Notes under the pieces: generated by a model
The model's input: only the letters and a program-made list of their open reading frames with translations
The model's database searches: none
Told to the model about the DNA's origin: nothing
Source of the DNA: Flavobacterium sp. UBA6135
Lineage (GTDB): Bacteria; Bacteroidota; Bacteroidia; Flavobacteriales; Flavobacteriaceae
NCBI RefSeq assembly: GCF_002428305.1
Contig: NZ_DIVJ01000020.1
Span: forward strand, 666 to 12,590
Length of the DNA: 11,925 bases
Reading direction: 5' to 3'
Made by a program: the position numbers and the translations under genes
In this document: positions 1 through 6,839 of the stretch, piece after piece
Numbering within the stretch: position 1 is the first letter of the stretch
Layout: the number at the start of each line of letters is the position of its first letter

Positions 1-287
1 GACCTTTGGTTCAATTAAACATTACACCCAATACAGCGAATCTTGAAGATGTTGTAAACACTAGCTTCCAACTTTATCCGAATCCTACTACTGCTATTTT
101 ATTTTACAATTCAGAACGTAATCTTAGCAACTATGTAATTTATAATTCCAATGGACAAACCATTAAAGAAGCTAATTTTACGGGTACAGAAGGTCAAATC
201 AATGTAGCCGATCTAACATCCGGAATGTATTATATCAAAATCATTTCAGAAGACAAATCGGAAGTTTTCAAATGGGTTAAATTATAA
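1..287 (+). CDS. C-terminal end of a T9SS-secreted protein (type A sorting domain), 5' truncated
   Basis: The reading frame is open to the left edge (first full codon at 3) and ends at TAA 285-287, so only about 94 C-terminal residues are visible. The last 70 or so residues fit the type A sorting domain of the Bacteroidota type IX secretion system: FQLYPNPTT at the front, a middle strand YVIYNSNGQTI, then LTSGMYYIKI and a terminal KWVKL. In this family the domain directs export through the T9SS translocon in the outer membrane and is usually cleaved, leaving the passenger secreted or attached to the surface. The passenger lies outside the window, so its function cannot be told. The TTG at position 6 is an internal Leu codon and not a start. 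The gene is followed by a hairpin terminator, so it ends its transcript. Confidence 0.9.
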   Translation, partial: PLVQLNITPNTANLEDVVNTSFQLYPNPTTAILFYNSERNLSNYVIYNSNGQTIKEANFTGTEGQINVADLTSGMYYIKIISEDKSEVFKWVKL

Positions 288-300
288 TAGCTAAATTTTT

Positions 301-324
301 AACCTGCCTACGGGCAGGTTACTT
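301..324 (+). terminator. Hairpin terminator with UACG tetraloop
   Basis: AACCTGCC (301-308) pairs perfectly with GGCAGGTT (313-320) around TACG (309-312), closed by a C-G pair. In RNA this is a UNCG-class tetraloop, which is unusually stable. A short T-rich stretch (ACTTTT) follows. It lies 14 nt after the stop of the T9SS gene and 12 nt before the next start codon, so it probably ends the upstream transcript and sits in or before the leader of the next gene. The U-tract is weak, so termination may be partial. Confidence 0.7.
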
Positions 325-336
325 TTACATTTAAAA

Positions 337-675
337 ATGAAAAAAAGTTTACTACTCTTTCTATTTTGCTTACCATTTACTGCCTTGTGCCAAAATGAAA
401 ACAAGGAGAAAAAAGCAAAAGTTTTTCAAGCCAAAGCAGCTTGTGGGCAATGTCAACTAGAGTTACCCGGTTATGGCTGTGATTTAGCTGTGGTTCTCGA
501 TAATAAAGCCTATTTTGTTGTAAACGGCGACATTGATGCCCACGGTGATGCCCATGCCGATGACGGTTTGTGCAATGCTATCAGGGATGCTGAAGTATCC
601 GGAGAAGTAATTGAAGGCAAATTTAAAGCAACGTTTTTTAAATTACTACCCTTAAAGAATGAGAAGAAGGAATAG
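337..675 (+). CDS. Small secreted Cys/His-rich protein, DUF6370-like
   Basis: This is a 112-residue protein with an N-terminal signal peptide (MKKSLLLFLFCLPFTALC, cleavage likely before Gln19). The mature part carries CGQC (36-39), GCDLA (47-51), an HGDAHADDGLCNAIR block (69-83) and a beta-rich end VIEGKFKATFFKLLP. I recognise this as resembling the small DUF6370 family of Flavobacteria, from memory of the motifs and not from a search. Function is unknown. Four mature cysteines (36, 39, 48, 79) with His69, Asp71 and His73 suggest disulfides or a metal site in the periplasm, which is inference. The ATG at 337 is preceded by an A-rich TTTAAAA and no Shine-Dalgarno, as is usual in this phylum. 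The stop (673-675) is one base from the stop of the convergent hydrolase gene. A lipobox reading at Cys18 is unlikely because Leu17 is at -1. Confidence 0.8.
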   Translation: MKKSLLLFLFCLPFTALCQNENKEKKAKVFQAKAACGQCQLELPGYGCDLAVVLDNKAYFVVNGDIDAHGDAHADDGLCNAIRDAEVSGEVIEGKFKATFFKLLPLKNEKKE

Positions 676-676
676 G

Positions 677-1645
677 CTATTTCTTTTTCAGTTCGTTTAA
701 GAAAAATTGGATTACTTCTAAATTCATCTCCGACGTGGTCCAATGTCCGACCTTTTCAAACGTTTTGAAAGTGACTGCTAGACCTTGTTCCTGATAGTAA
801 TTTTGACAATTTACGAATCGCTCTTGCACTGATTTCCCTAGATTTTCATTGATAATTTTACGCTCATTCTTACTGTATGCATCGTCAAACTGAACGGCAT
901 CATTGGTGTCCAAACCTCCCATATAGATGTATTGTGGAATTTCTTTAAAGATTGTATAATCAAAGTTTTTTTCTAAAAGTTTCGAAAAATCATTTATTCC
1001 GATGGGGTAATTCAAGTCCACTCCATTGAGAGATTCTATTGGCAGCATCAATTTACCATTGAACCCTCCTATTGCCAATGCTTTAATTTTTTTAGGATGC
1101 ATCAAAGAAAAGCGGTTTACAAAAGTACCCGATGCTGAAAAACCACTCATGAAAAATTTTGGAGCTATTTCTATTCCTAATGTAACCAAACGGATTTCTG
1201 CATCGCTTATCATTTCAAGCAATTGTAAGTCGAGCCGCTTGTATTCCGGAGTTTGATTCAATAGTACATCCCTATCAAGAGCATGCGTATAGAGTAAAGG
1301 TTGCGAAGCAGGTCTTGGAAAAACAGGAACAAGCAGTGGTATTTTTAACTCTGTAGCACAGTTATTTCCCACTGAGCTGACTGAAGCCAGTCTTATTGCC
1401 GCCTCTTTGTGTATCTCGATACTGTCTGTTATTTTTCCGGTGTTGTTGGGTTCCACTAACAGTACAGTGGTTGTGTTCAAAGACGTCCCTTTTGGAATAA
1501 AAATAATGTAATCGTGATGAAACCCTTTGTGTGGTTGCTTTGTTACTATAATCAAGCTATCCTTTTGAAAAAAAGGATTTGTTGAACGTTGAGCGTATGT
1601 ATTGCATCCTAAAAATGTAAAAACTAAAATAGATAAAAAACGCAT
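677..1645 (-). CDS. Secreted alpha/beta-hydrolase, esterase/peptidase-like
   Basis: This 322-residue protein has a signal peptide ending at NTYA|Q (residues 15-19). It shows an alpha/beta-hydrolase layout: an early strand YIIFIPKG (46-53), a nucleophile elbow FMSGFSASG (165-173) with Ser170 as the likely nucleophile, a later strand YIYMGGLDTND (239-249) whose Asp246 or Asp249 could be the acid, and VGHW (299-302) with His301 as the catalytic His. Length and order fit small secreted esterases or prolyl-oligopeptidase-like hydrolases, but the substrate cannot be told. LVPVFPRP (105-112) resembles the oxyanion-side strand of such enzymes. The gene stands alone: it converges on the DUF6370-like gene with one base between stop codons and diverges from the FAS1 gene. 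FLGC at residues 11-14 slightly resembles a lipobox, but Phe at -3 and the good TYA|Q site favour ordinary signal peptidase cleavage. Confidence 0.82.
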   Translation of the reverse strand: MRFLSILVFTFLGCNTYAQRSTNPFFQKDSLIIVTKQPHKGFHHDYIIFIPKGTSLNTTTVLLVEPNNTGKITDSIEIHKEAAIRLASVSSVGNNCATELKIPLLVPVFPRPASQPLLYTHALDRDVLLNQTPEYKRLDLQLLEMISDAEIRLVTLGIEIAPKFFMSGFSASGTFVNRFSLMHPKKIKALAIGGFNGKLMLPIESLNGVDLNYPIGINDFSKLLEKNFDYTIFKEIPQYIYMGGLDTNDAVQFDDAYSKNERKIINENLGKSVQERFVNCQNYYQEQGLAVTFKTFEKVGHWTTSEMNLEVIQFFLNELKKK

Positions 1646-1964
1646 GTTACTATTGATTTGCTTTATCAGACAGTGATTTCTTAAAATTGTTACAATTCAC
1701 CTTAACAACCAAAATCTATCTTTCTACATTTCAAACATTTAAATGATTGTTAAAGTATTTTTAAAATTTAGAAGTGTTAATAGGTATTACCATTTGTAAT
1801 TTGTTATTTTGTTTAACATTTTTAATAAATAAATAAACAATCTTATTTATTATTATTAAGAATCTGCCCCAAAGATTCATTTTACATTACCTACTGTATC
1901 AATTTTTTGTATAAGAAATTAATCATTTTATCCATAATTTTTTAACAACTAAAATTAATAGTAT
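1646..1964. other. AT-rich divergent intergenic region
   Basis: These 319 bp separate two divergent genes and should hold both promoters and leaders. I found no open frame worth calling and no exact TAnnTTTG motif at a sensible distance on either strand. Two inverted repeats are visible. One is an all-A/T stem of 9 bp (AATAAATAA 1828-1836 with TTATTTATT 1843-1851, loop ACAATC). The other is GAATCT 1860-1865 with AGATTC 1873-1878 around a 7-nt loop. The first may be only low-complexity AT sequence. The second is followed by a poor T-tract and is unlikely to be a terminator, since no gene ends here. Confidence 0.5.
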
Positions 1965-3071
1965 ATGAAAAAAAATCCTTTTAAACTGAGAAAAAGAGTA
2001 GTATCATTGGCATTTTTGACTTTAATTGCTACTGTTGTGTTGTCATGCGACAACGATGAATCTGCCAACTTTGACAGTGAGGCATCCAAACTTACCCTTG
2101 TTGAAACCTTAGAAAGCATGAACAACACGGCGAATCGAGCTCCTGCTCCGGGTGCGAGTCCAATTGCCGGAATTGCTGTGAATGCAGGATTTAACGAACT
2201 TGTAAATGCTTTGGTATATGTAGATCTAGAATTAAATGCAGGTTTGGTCAATTTATTTTCAACAGGAACAAATCAGTATACCGTTTTTGCTCCAACAGAT
2301 GATGCTTTCAATGCTTTATACACTGCTCTTGGTATTAACGGCATCAACGAATTACCTGCAGAACTAGTATTAGATGTTTTAAAGTACCATGTTATTGAAG
2401 GTCGACGTGCCGCAAACAGTGTTGTTCCACCGGTAAAAAGCAGAACTATTACAACACTTTTAGGTGCTACATTTTCTGTTAACAAAGACGCACTTATTAC
2501 TGCAATTGGAAGCACATCTTCAATTACAGCTGCAAACATATCAGCTTCAAACGGAATTATTCATGTGATAGATCAAGTATTATTACCAATTGTACCTTCA
2601 AGCGATAAACCGGCACCTTCACCAGGATCAGAATCTATTGCAACTATAGCAATTAATGCAAACTTTACGGAATTAGTGAGTGCTTTAGTTTATGTAGATG
2701 ATGAGCTTAATGCAGGTTTAGTAAATCTTTTTGCAAACGGAACAGATCAATTTACCGTCTTTGCTCCAACAAATCAAGCTTTTCAAAACCTATATGCTGC
2801 TTTAAATGTTAACGGAATTACCGATTTACCGGCTTCTTTAGTACTTGATGTATTAAAATATCATGTTGTTGAAGGAAGAAGAGCTTCCAACAGCGTGGTG
2901 CCTCGTGTAAACATACGTACGATAAATACGTTGTTAGGAGTTCCTTTTACCGTAAACAGCCAAGGTAGTATCACTGCAATTGGAAATACTGCTACAATAG
3001 TGTCTCCGGATATTTCCGCATCAAACGGAATCATCCATATCATTGACTCTGTAATATTACCAATCCAATAA
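1965..3071 (+). CDS. Surface lipoprotein with two tandem FAS1 (fasciclin) domains
   Basis: This 368-residue lipoprotein has a signal peptide ending in the lipobox VLSC with Cys28 as lipidation site. CDNDES follows; acidic residues just after the cysteine are the kind of signal that sends Bacteroidota lipoproteins to the cell surface. Residues 65-208 and 224-366 are two FAS1 domains. Each has the H1 block (TVFAPTDDAFNAL 106-118; TVFAPTNQAFQNL 264-276), the central Tyr-His (141-142; 299-300) and the H2 block (SNGIIHVIDQVLLP 195-208; SNGIIHIIDSVILP 353-366). They are joined by a Pro/Ser-rich linker at 210-221. The domains are offset by 158 residues and are highly similar, so they arose by internal duplication. 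FAS1 domains mediate adhesion or protein/matrix contacts; the ligand is unknown. The gene is monocistronic, with a strong terminator 55 bp after the stop. Confidence 0.93.
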   Translation: MKKNPFKLRKRVVSLAFLTLIATVVLSCDNDESANFDSEASKLTLVETLESMNNTANRAPAPGASPIAGIAVNAGFNELVNALVYVDLELNAGLVNLFSTGTNQYTVFAPTDDAFNALYTALGINGINELPAELVLDVLKYHVIEGRRAANSVVPPVKSRTITTLLGATFSVNKDALITAIGSTSSITAANISASNGIIHVIDQVLLPIVPSSDKPAPSPGSESIATIAINANFTELVSALVYVDDELNAGLVNLFANGTDQFTVFAPTNQAFQNLYAALNVNGITDLPASLVLDVLKYHVVEGRRASNSVVPRVNIRTINTLLGVPFTVNSQGSITAIGNTATIVSPDISASNGIIHIIDSVILPIQ

Positions 3072-3126
3072 AATCAATTTCAAACGTATTTTCACATCTA
3101 AGTTTGTGATGATTGTTTGTTTTTTT

Positions 3127-3160
3127 AAGAGGAACTGTCTTCCGGACAGTTTCTCTTTTT
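3127..3160 (+). terminator. Strong rho-independent terminator of the FAS1 gene
   Basis: A 13-bp stem (3127-3139 with 3145-3157, one G-T wobble at 3132/3152) encloses a TTCCG loop and runs directly into a T-rich tail (TTTTTATTTTTAT). On the opposite strand the hairpin would be followed by an A-run, so it works for the plus strand only. Confidence 0.9.
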
Positions 3161-3199
3161 ATTTTTATGAAATATAAAAATATAGCACTAAAAGTATAA

Positions 3200-3235
3200 C
3201 AAAAGAAAAATAGTAAAAAATCTTTTAAGAGATTT
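3200..3235 (-). terminator. Probable terminator of ung
   Basis: Read on the minus strand, AAATCT and AGATTT form a 6-bp stem (3230-3235 with 3218-3223) around a 6-nt loop. A T-rich tail (TTTACTATTTTTCTTTT) follows toward 3200. It starts 10 nt after the ung stop. The stem is AT-rich and short, so its strength is uncertain, but place and orientation fit. Confidence 0.6.
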
Positions 3236-3245
3236 GAAAAACAAA

Positions 3246-3911
3246 TTACCAATCTATTTCCTGTATTCCTAACTCCTTCAAATACATATTGGTTTTACTA
3301 AAACTTTTATTACCAAACCAAAACCCTCTATTGGCACTTAACGGTGATGGATGTCCGGATGTTAAAACAAGATGCTTCGATTGGTCAATTTTTGCTCCTT
3401 TTTTTTGAGCAAAACCACCCCAGAGCAGAAACACGACTCCTTCTTTTTGCGATGAAATCATTTGAATCACGGCGCCCGTAAACGTTTCCCAACCTTTTTT
3501 TTGATGGCTTCCCGCCTCACCTTCTCGTACGGTTAAAGTGGCATTGAGCAATAAAACACCTTGAGCAGCCCAACGTTCTAAATTACCCCAAATGGGAATG
3601 GGAGTTCCTATATCTGTTTCTAACTCTTTAAAAATATTCATCAAAGAAGGAGGAAAAGCCACACCGTCATTCACAGAAAAACACAAACCGTTTGCCTGAC
3701 CTGGTCCGTGATAAGGATCTTGACCAATGATGACCACTTTCAACTTGTCAAACGGGCAGAGATTAAAAGCTGCGAAAACTTCACTTTTAGACGGGTAACA
3801 AGTTCCTGTTGCATATTCATTTTCAACAAAAGAGGTCAATTGTTGAAAATAGGGTTTTTGGAATTCCTCGGATAAAAGAGCTTGCCAAGAGGGATGTAAG
3901 TGAGAAAGCAT
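3246..3911 (-). CDS. ung: Uracil-DNA glycosylase, family 1
   Basis: This enzyme removes uracil from DNA, the first step of base-excision repair after cytosine deamination or dUTP incorporation. The 221-residue length is normal for the family. Motifs are in order: GQDPYHGPGQANGLCFSV (63-80) with the water-activating Asp65 and the uracil-pocket Tyr67 and Phe78; LLLNATLTVREGEAGSH (120-136) with the uracil-reading Asn123; LLWGGFAQKKG (162-172); and SGHPSPLS (185-192) with catalytic His187 and the minor-groove Leu191 loop. The start at 3911 gives the usual N-terminus (HPSWQALLSEEF) and lies 16 nt after a promoter -7 motif. The gene is transcribed away from the mutS2 homologue and converges on the FAS1 gene; terminators on each strand separate the pair. 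Confidence 0.98.
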   Translation of the reverse strand: MLSHLHPSWQALLSEEFQKPYFQQLTSFVENEYATGTCYPSKSEVFAAFNLCPFDKLKVVIIGQDPYHGPGQANGLCFSVNDGVAFPPSLMNIFKELETDIGTPIPIWGNLERWAAQGVLLLNATLTVREGEAGSHQKKGWETFTGAVIQMISSQKEGVVFLLWGGFAQKKGAKIDQSKHLVLTSGHPSPLSANRGFWFGNKSFSKTNMYLKELGIQEIDW

Positions 3912-3927
3912 TCTTTTTGTATTTATA

Positions 3928-3960
3928 CAAATATACGTATAGTTGCATCAATTTTTCAAA
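3928..3960 (-). promoter_or_regulatory. Promoter of ung (Bacteroidota -33/-7 type)
   Basis: On the minus strand TTTG (3957-3960) is followed after 21 bp by TATATTTG (3928-3935). This matches the flavobacterial consensus TTG-N17-23-TAnnTTTG exactly. The -7 box ends 16 nt before the ung start codon, implying a very short leader. Confidence 0.7.
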
Positions 3961-3993
3961 TGAGAATAAAAGTATACTAAAGTAAATAATCGC

Positions 3994-4001
3994 TAAATTT
4001 G
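3994..4001 (+). promoter_or_regulatory. Promoter -7 motif of the mutS2 homologue
   Basis: TAAATTTG fits the TAnnTTTG consensus and ends 23 nt before the ATG at 4025. I see no TTG at the proper -33 distance, so only half the promoter is supported. Confidence 0.5.
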
Positions 4002-4024
4002 CCTAAAATTGCTACGCTTATAAA

Positions 4025-6196
4025 ATGATATCCATCACCGATAAAACCTTAAAGGATTTAGAATTTGCCACTGTTTTACAAACGGTTTCCGACCGATGTA
4101 ACACCGAATTGGGAAAACAAAAAGCACTTGAAATTGTTCCATTTAAAAATAAGGAACTTTTGATGGATTCGTTGGTGCAAACTTCAGAATACCTTTCCTC
4201 TTTTTCAAATAACAATGCACTGCCCAATCACGGGTTTGATTCCATTACCAATGAAATAAAATTCATCGGTATTGAAGACAGTTTTTTGGAAGTGGGAAGC
4301 TTTCGTAAAATTGCACAGATTTCAGAAACGGTCAATGCATTGCTTTTATTTTTAAAGAAATTCAACGAGTATTATCCCAAACTCAACGAACGAGCCCTTC
4401 AGGTGGAATACACCAAATACATCATTCAAAAAGTGGATGAAGTGGTTGATAAATATGGCGTTATTAAAGACAATGCCTCGCCGGATTTAATCAACATCAG
4501 ACGCGATATGAGTGTGGTTCGAGGCAAAGTAAACCAAAGTTTCGGCACCGCTTTAACGCAATACAACAGTTTGGGCTACTTGGATGAGATTAAAGAAAGT
4601 TTTGTAGAAAACCGTAGGGTTTTAGCCGTTTTAGCTATGTATCGCAGAAAAGTGAAAGGTTCCATTTTAGGAAGTTCCAAAACGGGTAGCATCGCTTATA
4701 TTGAACCCGAAGCCACACTCCGATATTCTAGAGAATTAAGTAATTTAGAATATGAAGAACGAGAGGAAATCACCAGAATTCTAAAGAAATTAACCAATGA
4801 TATTCGTCCTTTCAAAGAGCTTTTGCACCAGTATCAAGATTTTTTGAGCGACATTGATGTCATTGCCGGAAAAGCAAAATATGCTTTGAAAATCAATGCA
4901 ATTCTACCTACAATTGTGGAAGAAAAACGAATGTTTTTCAGAGATGCCTACCACCCTATTTTATATTTAAACAATACAACCAAAGGGGAAAAAACATTTC
5001 CACAAACCATAGAATTGCACAATGAAAATCGAATTATTGTCATTTCGGGACCAAATGCCGGCGGAAAAACCATCTCACTCAAAACGGTTGGCTTGTTACA
5101 ATTGATGTTGCAAAGCGGCATGTTACTTCCGGTTCATGAAAGAAGCGAGACCTTTTTATTTGATCGTATTTTGACTGATATTGGCGACAACCAATCTATT
5201 GAAAATCATTTGAGTACGTACAGTTACCGACTCAAAAACATGAACTACTTTTTAAAGAAGTGCAACACCAAAACTTTGTTTTTAATTGACGAGTTTGGAA
5301 CAGGTTCCGACCCTGAATTAGGAGGAGCTTTGGCAGAAACTTTTTTAGAAGAATTTTACCATCGGGAGGCGTTTGGCATCATTACGACCCATTATTCGAA
5401 TTTAAAAATTCTAGCCAATGAATTGCCATTTGCTTCCAACGCCAACATGCTTTTCGATGAAAAATCATTAGAACCTTTGTATAAATTAATTTTGGGTCAA
5501 GCCGGAAGTTCGTTTACTTTTGAAGTAGCTCAAAAAAACGGAATACCCTTTGGTTTAATTAACCGAGCCAAGAAGAAAATTGAAGGCGGTAAAGTGCGTT
5601 TTGACAAAACCATTGCCACGTTACAAAAAGAGCGTTCAAAAATGGAAAAAACGTCCATCAATCTAAAAGAAGAAGAAAGCAAAGCTCGAGAAGAAAGCAA
5701 AAAAATGGAAACCATTAATGCTAAAATTCAAGAGAAACTAGAGCGGTATCAGGAATTGTATGACGCCAATCAGCGGTTGATTTATTTAGGTCAAAAGATG
5801 GATGATTTGTCCTCAAAATATTTCAACAATAAAGATAAAAAGGTTTTGATTGGAGAATTGTTGAAAATTGTTGAAATCGAAAATTCCAAACGCAAAAAAG
5901 CGACTGCAAAAGAAACTAAGGAAAAAGAAATCATTCAGAAACAAATCGTTCAAGAAGTGACGGCCAAGGTGGAAGAAATTCGCACCGTTAAAAAAGAAAA
6001 GAAAATTAAAGCTTTAAAAGCAGAAGCTGACAAACCAAAAGTTACACTTAAAATTGGCGATCGGGTTCGAATGATAGATGGAAAAGCGGTAGGCACCTTA
6101 GACTTGATTGAAAAAAATAAAGCTACTGTTAATTATGGGGTATTCACATCGAAAGTAAGTTTGGATGCTTTGGAATTGGTGGAAGCTAAAAAGTAA
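4025..6196 (+). CDS. mutS2: MutS2-family DNA-binding ATPase without Smr domain
   Basis: This 723-residue protein is related to MutS2. Residues 1-300 are the helical core/lever region (typical start KTLKDLEFATVL; MSVVRGKVN 162-170). The ATPase follows, with Walker A GPNAGGKT (342-349), STYSYRLK (397-404), Walker B LFLIDEFGTGSD (418-429) and TTHYSNLK (454-461). Residues about 515-665 are a Lys/Glu-rich coiled coil, and 675-720 a small KOW/Tudor-like beta domain (LKIGDRVRMIDGKAVGTL). Canonical MutS2 proteins are about 780 residues and end in an Smr nuclease domain; here the chain stops right after the beta domain. Known MutS2 roles include suppressing recombination and rescuing collided ribosomes, and without Smr the protein could bind but not cut. 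As far as I recall, related Flavobacteria have the same short form, so this is probably a lineage trait. It lacks MutS domain I, so it is not the mismatch-repair MutS. The DUF393 gene follows 28 nt later. Confidence 0.93.
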   Translation: MISITDKTLKDLEFATVLQTVSDRCNTELGKQKALEIVPFKNKELLMDSLVQTSEYLSSFSNNNALPNHGFDSITNEIKFIGIEDSFLEVGSFRKIAQISETVNALLLFLKKFNEYYPKLNERALQVEYTKYIIQKVDEVVDKYGVIKDNASPDLINIRRDMSVVRGKVNQSFGTALTQYNSLGYLDEIKESFVENRRVLAVLAMYRRKVKGSILGSSKTGSIAYIEPEATLRYSRELSNLEYEEREEITRILKKLTNDIRPFKELLHQYQDFLSDIDVIAGKAKYALKINAILPTIVEEKRMFFRDAYHPILYLNNTTKGEKTFPQTIELHNENRIIVISGPNAGGKTISLKTVGLLQLMLQSGMLLPVHERSETFLFDRILTDIGDNQSIENHLSTYSYRLKNMNYFLKKCNTKTLFLIDEFGTGSDPELGGALAETFLEEFYHREAFGIITTHYSNLKILANELPFASNANMLFDEKSLEPLYKLILGQAGSSFTFEVAQKNGIPFGLINRAKKKIEGGKVRFDKTIATLQKERSKMEKTSINLKEEESKAREESKKMETINAKIQEKLERYQELYDANQRLIYLGQKMDDLSSKYFNNKDKKVLIGELLKIVEIENSKRKKATAKETKEKEIIQKQIVQEVTAKVEEIRTVKKEKKIKALKAEADKPKVTLKIGDRVRMIDGKAVGTLDLIEKNKATVNYGVFTSKVSLDALELVEAKK

Positions 6197-6222
6197 TTGA
6201 TAATTGATAATTGACAACTGAT
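6195..6222 (+). repeat. Four-copy heptamer tandem repeat between mutS2 and DUF393 gene
   Basis: Four consecutive 7-mers are present: AATTGAT, AATTGAT, AATTGAC, AACTGAT. The first overlaps the stop codon of the mutS2 homologue (TAA 6194-6196) and the last ends 2 nt before the next ATG at 6225. The array fills almost the whole intercistronic gap, so a change in copy number would change the spacing between the two genes. Confidence 0.8.
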
Positions 6223-6224
6223 TA

Positions 6225-6635
6225 ATGGAAAACTTACCAAAAGATAAAAAGATAATATTGTTTGACGGGGTTTGCAACTTATGTGATAATTCCGTGCAGT
6301 TTATCATCAAACATGATGCAAAAGACATTTTTAGGTTTGCGTCGTTACAATCAGAAGTTGGACAACAAATTGTGAAGTACCTTGGTATTGACACAAAAAA
6401 GGTAGATAGCATAGTCTTGTATGTTCCCGGAGAAGCCTATTATCTGAAGGCTGAAGCGGCGATGCAAATTGCCAAGGAATTAAAGAGCTGGCATAAAATA
6501 ATTTCCTATTTATCCTTCACCGGTTCGTTTGGCAACTTTGTTTATGATTATATTGCCAGAAACCGTTACCAATGGTATGGTAAAAAAGACGAATGTATGC
6601 TTCCTACTGAGGAAATGAAGGCAAAGTTTTTATAA
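6225..6635 (+). CDS. DCC-family (DUF393) thiol-disulfide oxidoreductase-like protein
   Basis: This 136-residue protein has the DCC signature near the N-terminus: FDGVCNLC (13-20) with Asp14, Cys17 and Cys20. The family's C-terminal features follow: YIARNRY (109-115) and DECMLP (122-127) with a further Cys124. Length is normal. The CxxC resembles a thioredoxin-like active site and the family is annotated as putative thiol-disulfide oxidoreductase, but no substrate is established. There is no signal peptide, so it should act in the cytoplasm. It begins 28 nt after the mutS2 homologue's stop with no terminator between, so co-transcription is likely; a functional link is not implied. No clear terminator follows. 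A short AT palindrome at 6637-6648 has no T-tract. Confidence 0.9.
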   Translation: MENLPKDKKIILFDGVCNLCDNSVQFIIKHDAKDIFRFASLQSEVGQQIVKYLGIDTKKVDSIVLYVPGEAYYLKAEAAMQIAKELKSWHKIISYLSFTGSFGNFVYDYIARNRYQWYGKKDECMLPTEEMKAKFL

Positions 6636-6671
6636 CTGATAAATATCATATATTTTCAACGCGTTCCTTTT

Positions 6672-6679
6672 TATTTTTG
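6672..6679 (+). promoter_or_regulatory. Promoter -7 motif of the small membrane protein gene
   Basis: TATTTTTG is an exact TAnnTTTG match ending 19 nt before the ATG at 6699. No TTG lies at the -33 distance. It supports independent transcription of the small gene. Confidence 0.5.
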
Positions 6680-6698
6680 ACTACTTAAACTAGATAAA

Positions 6699-6839
6699 AT
6701 GAACAGACTATTCTTCTCTTTATATTCATGGGATAACGGAGCTTTCATCATGATTGGTGTTTTTGCATTGGTTATTATCGGTATCATTGCCGCAGTAATG
6801 GTCATGATGAATAGTGATAAAAAAAAGAAAAACGACTAG
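6699..6839 (+). CDS. Small single-span membrane protein, 46 residues
   Basis: ATG at 6699 opens a 46-codon frame ending at TAG 6837-6839. The protein starts MNRLFFSLYSWDNGAF, has one hydrophobic segment at about residues 16-37 (Ile, Val, Phe, Ala, Met and Gly rich), and ends in a charged tail MNSDKKKKND. By the positive-inside rule the Lys-rich C-terminus should be cytoplasmic. I do not recognise a family. Support that it is real: a TAnnTTTG motif 19 nt upstream, an A-rich TAGATAAA before the ATG, normal codon use, a coherent membrane-protein composition, and a terminator starting within its last codons. Possible roles are a small subunit or regulator of a membrane complex, but nothing in the sequence points to a partner. 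It converges on the symporter gene. Confidence 0.75.
   Translation: MNRLFFSLYSWDNGAFIMIGVFALVIIGIIAAVMVMMNSDKKKKND

Noticed and set aside
1600..1645. Hydrolase as a lipoprotein (FLGC at residues 11-14)
   Set aside because: Phe at -3 is a poor lipobox, and a good signal peptidase I site (TYA before Gln) follows directly.
1955..3043. Open frames on the minus strand opposite the FAS1 gene
   Set aside because: They follow the codon pattern of the duplicated FAS1 gene, have no promoter and encode nothing recognisable. They are antisense shadows.
3040..3252. Minus-strand frame of 70 codons between ung and the FAS1 gene
   Set aside because: It covers the FAS1 terminator and a low-complexity AT region and has no start context. 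It is not a credible gene.
6195..6222. CRISPR-like array
   Set aside because: The units are 7 bp and contiguous without spacers. It is a simple tandem repeat.
6637..6648. TGATAAATATCA palindrome as terminator of the DUF393 gene
   Set aside because: The stem has only five pairs, four of them A-T, with a 2-nt loop and no U-tract.
6197..6700. A frameshifted Smr domain after the mutS2 homologue
   Set aside because: The bases after the stop are the heptamer repeat and a complete DUF393 gene. No Smr motif is visible in any frame.
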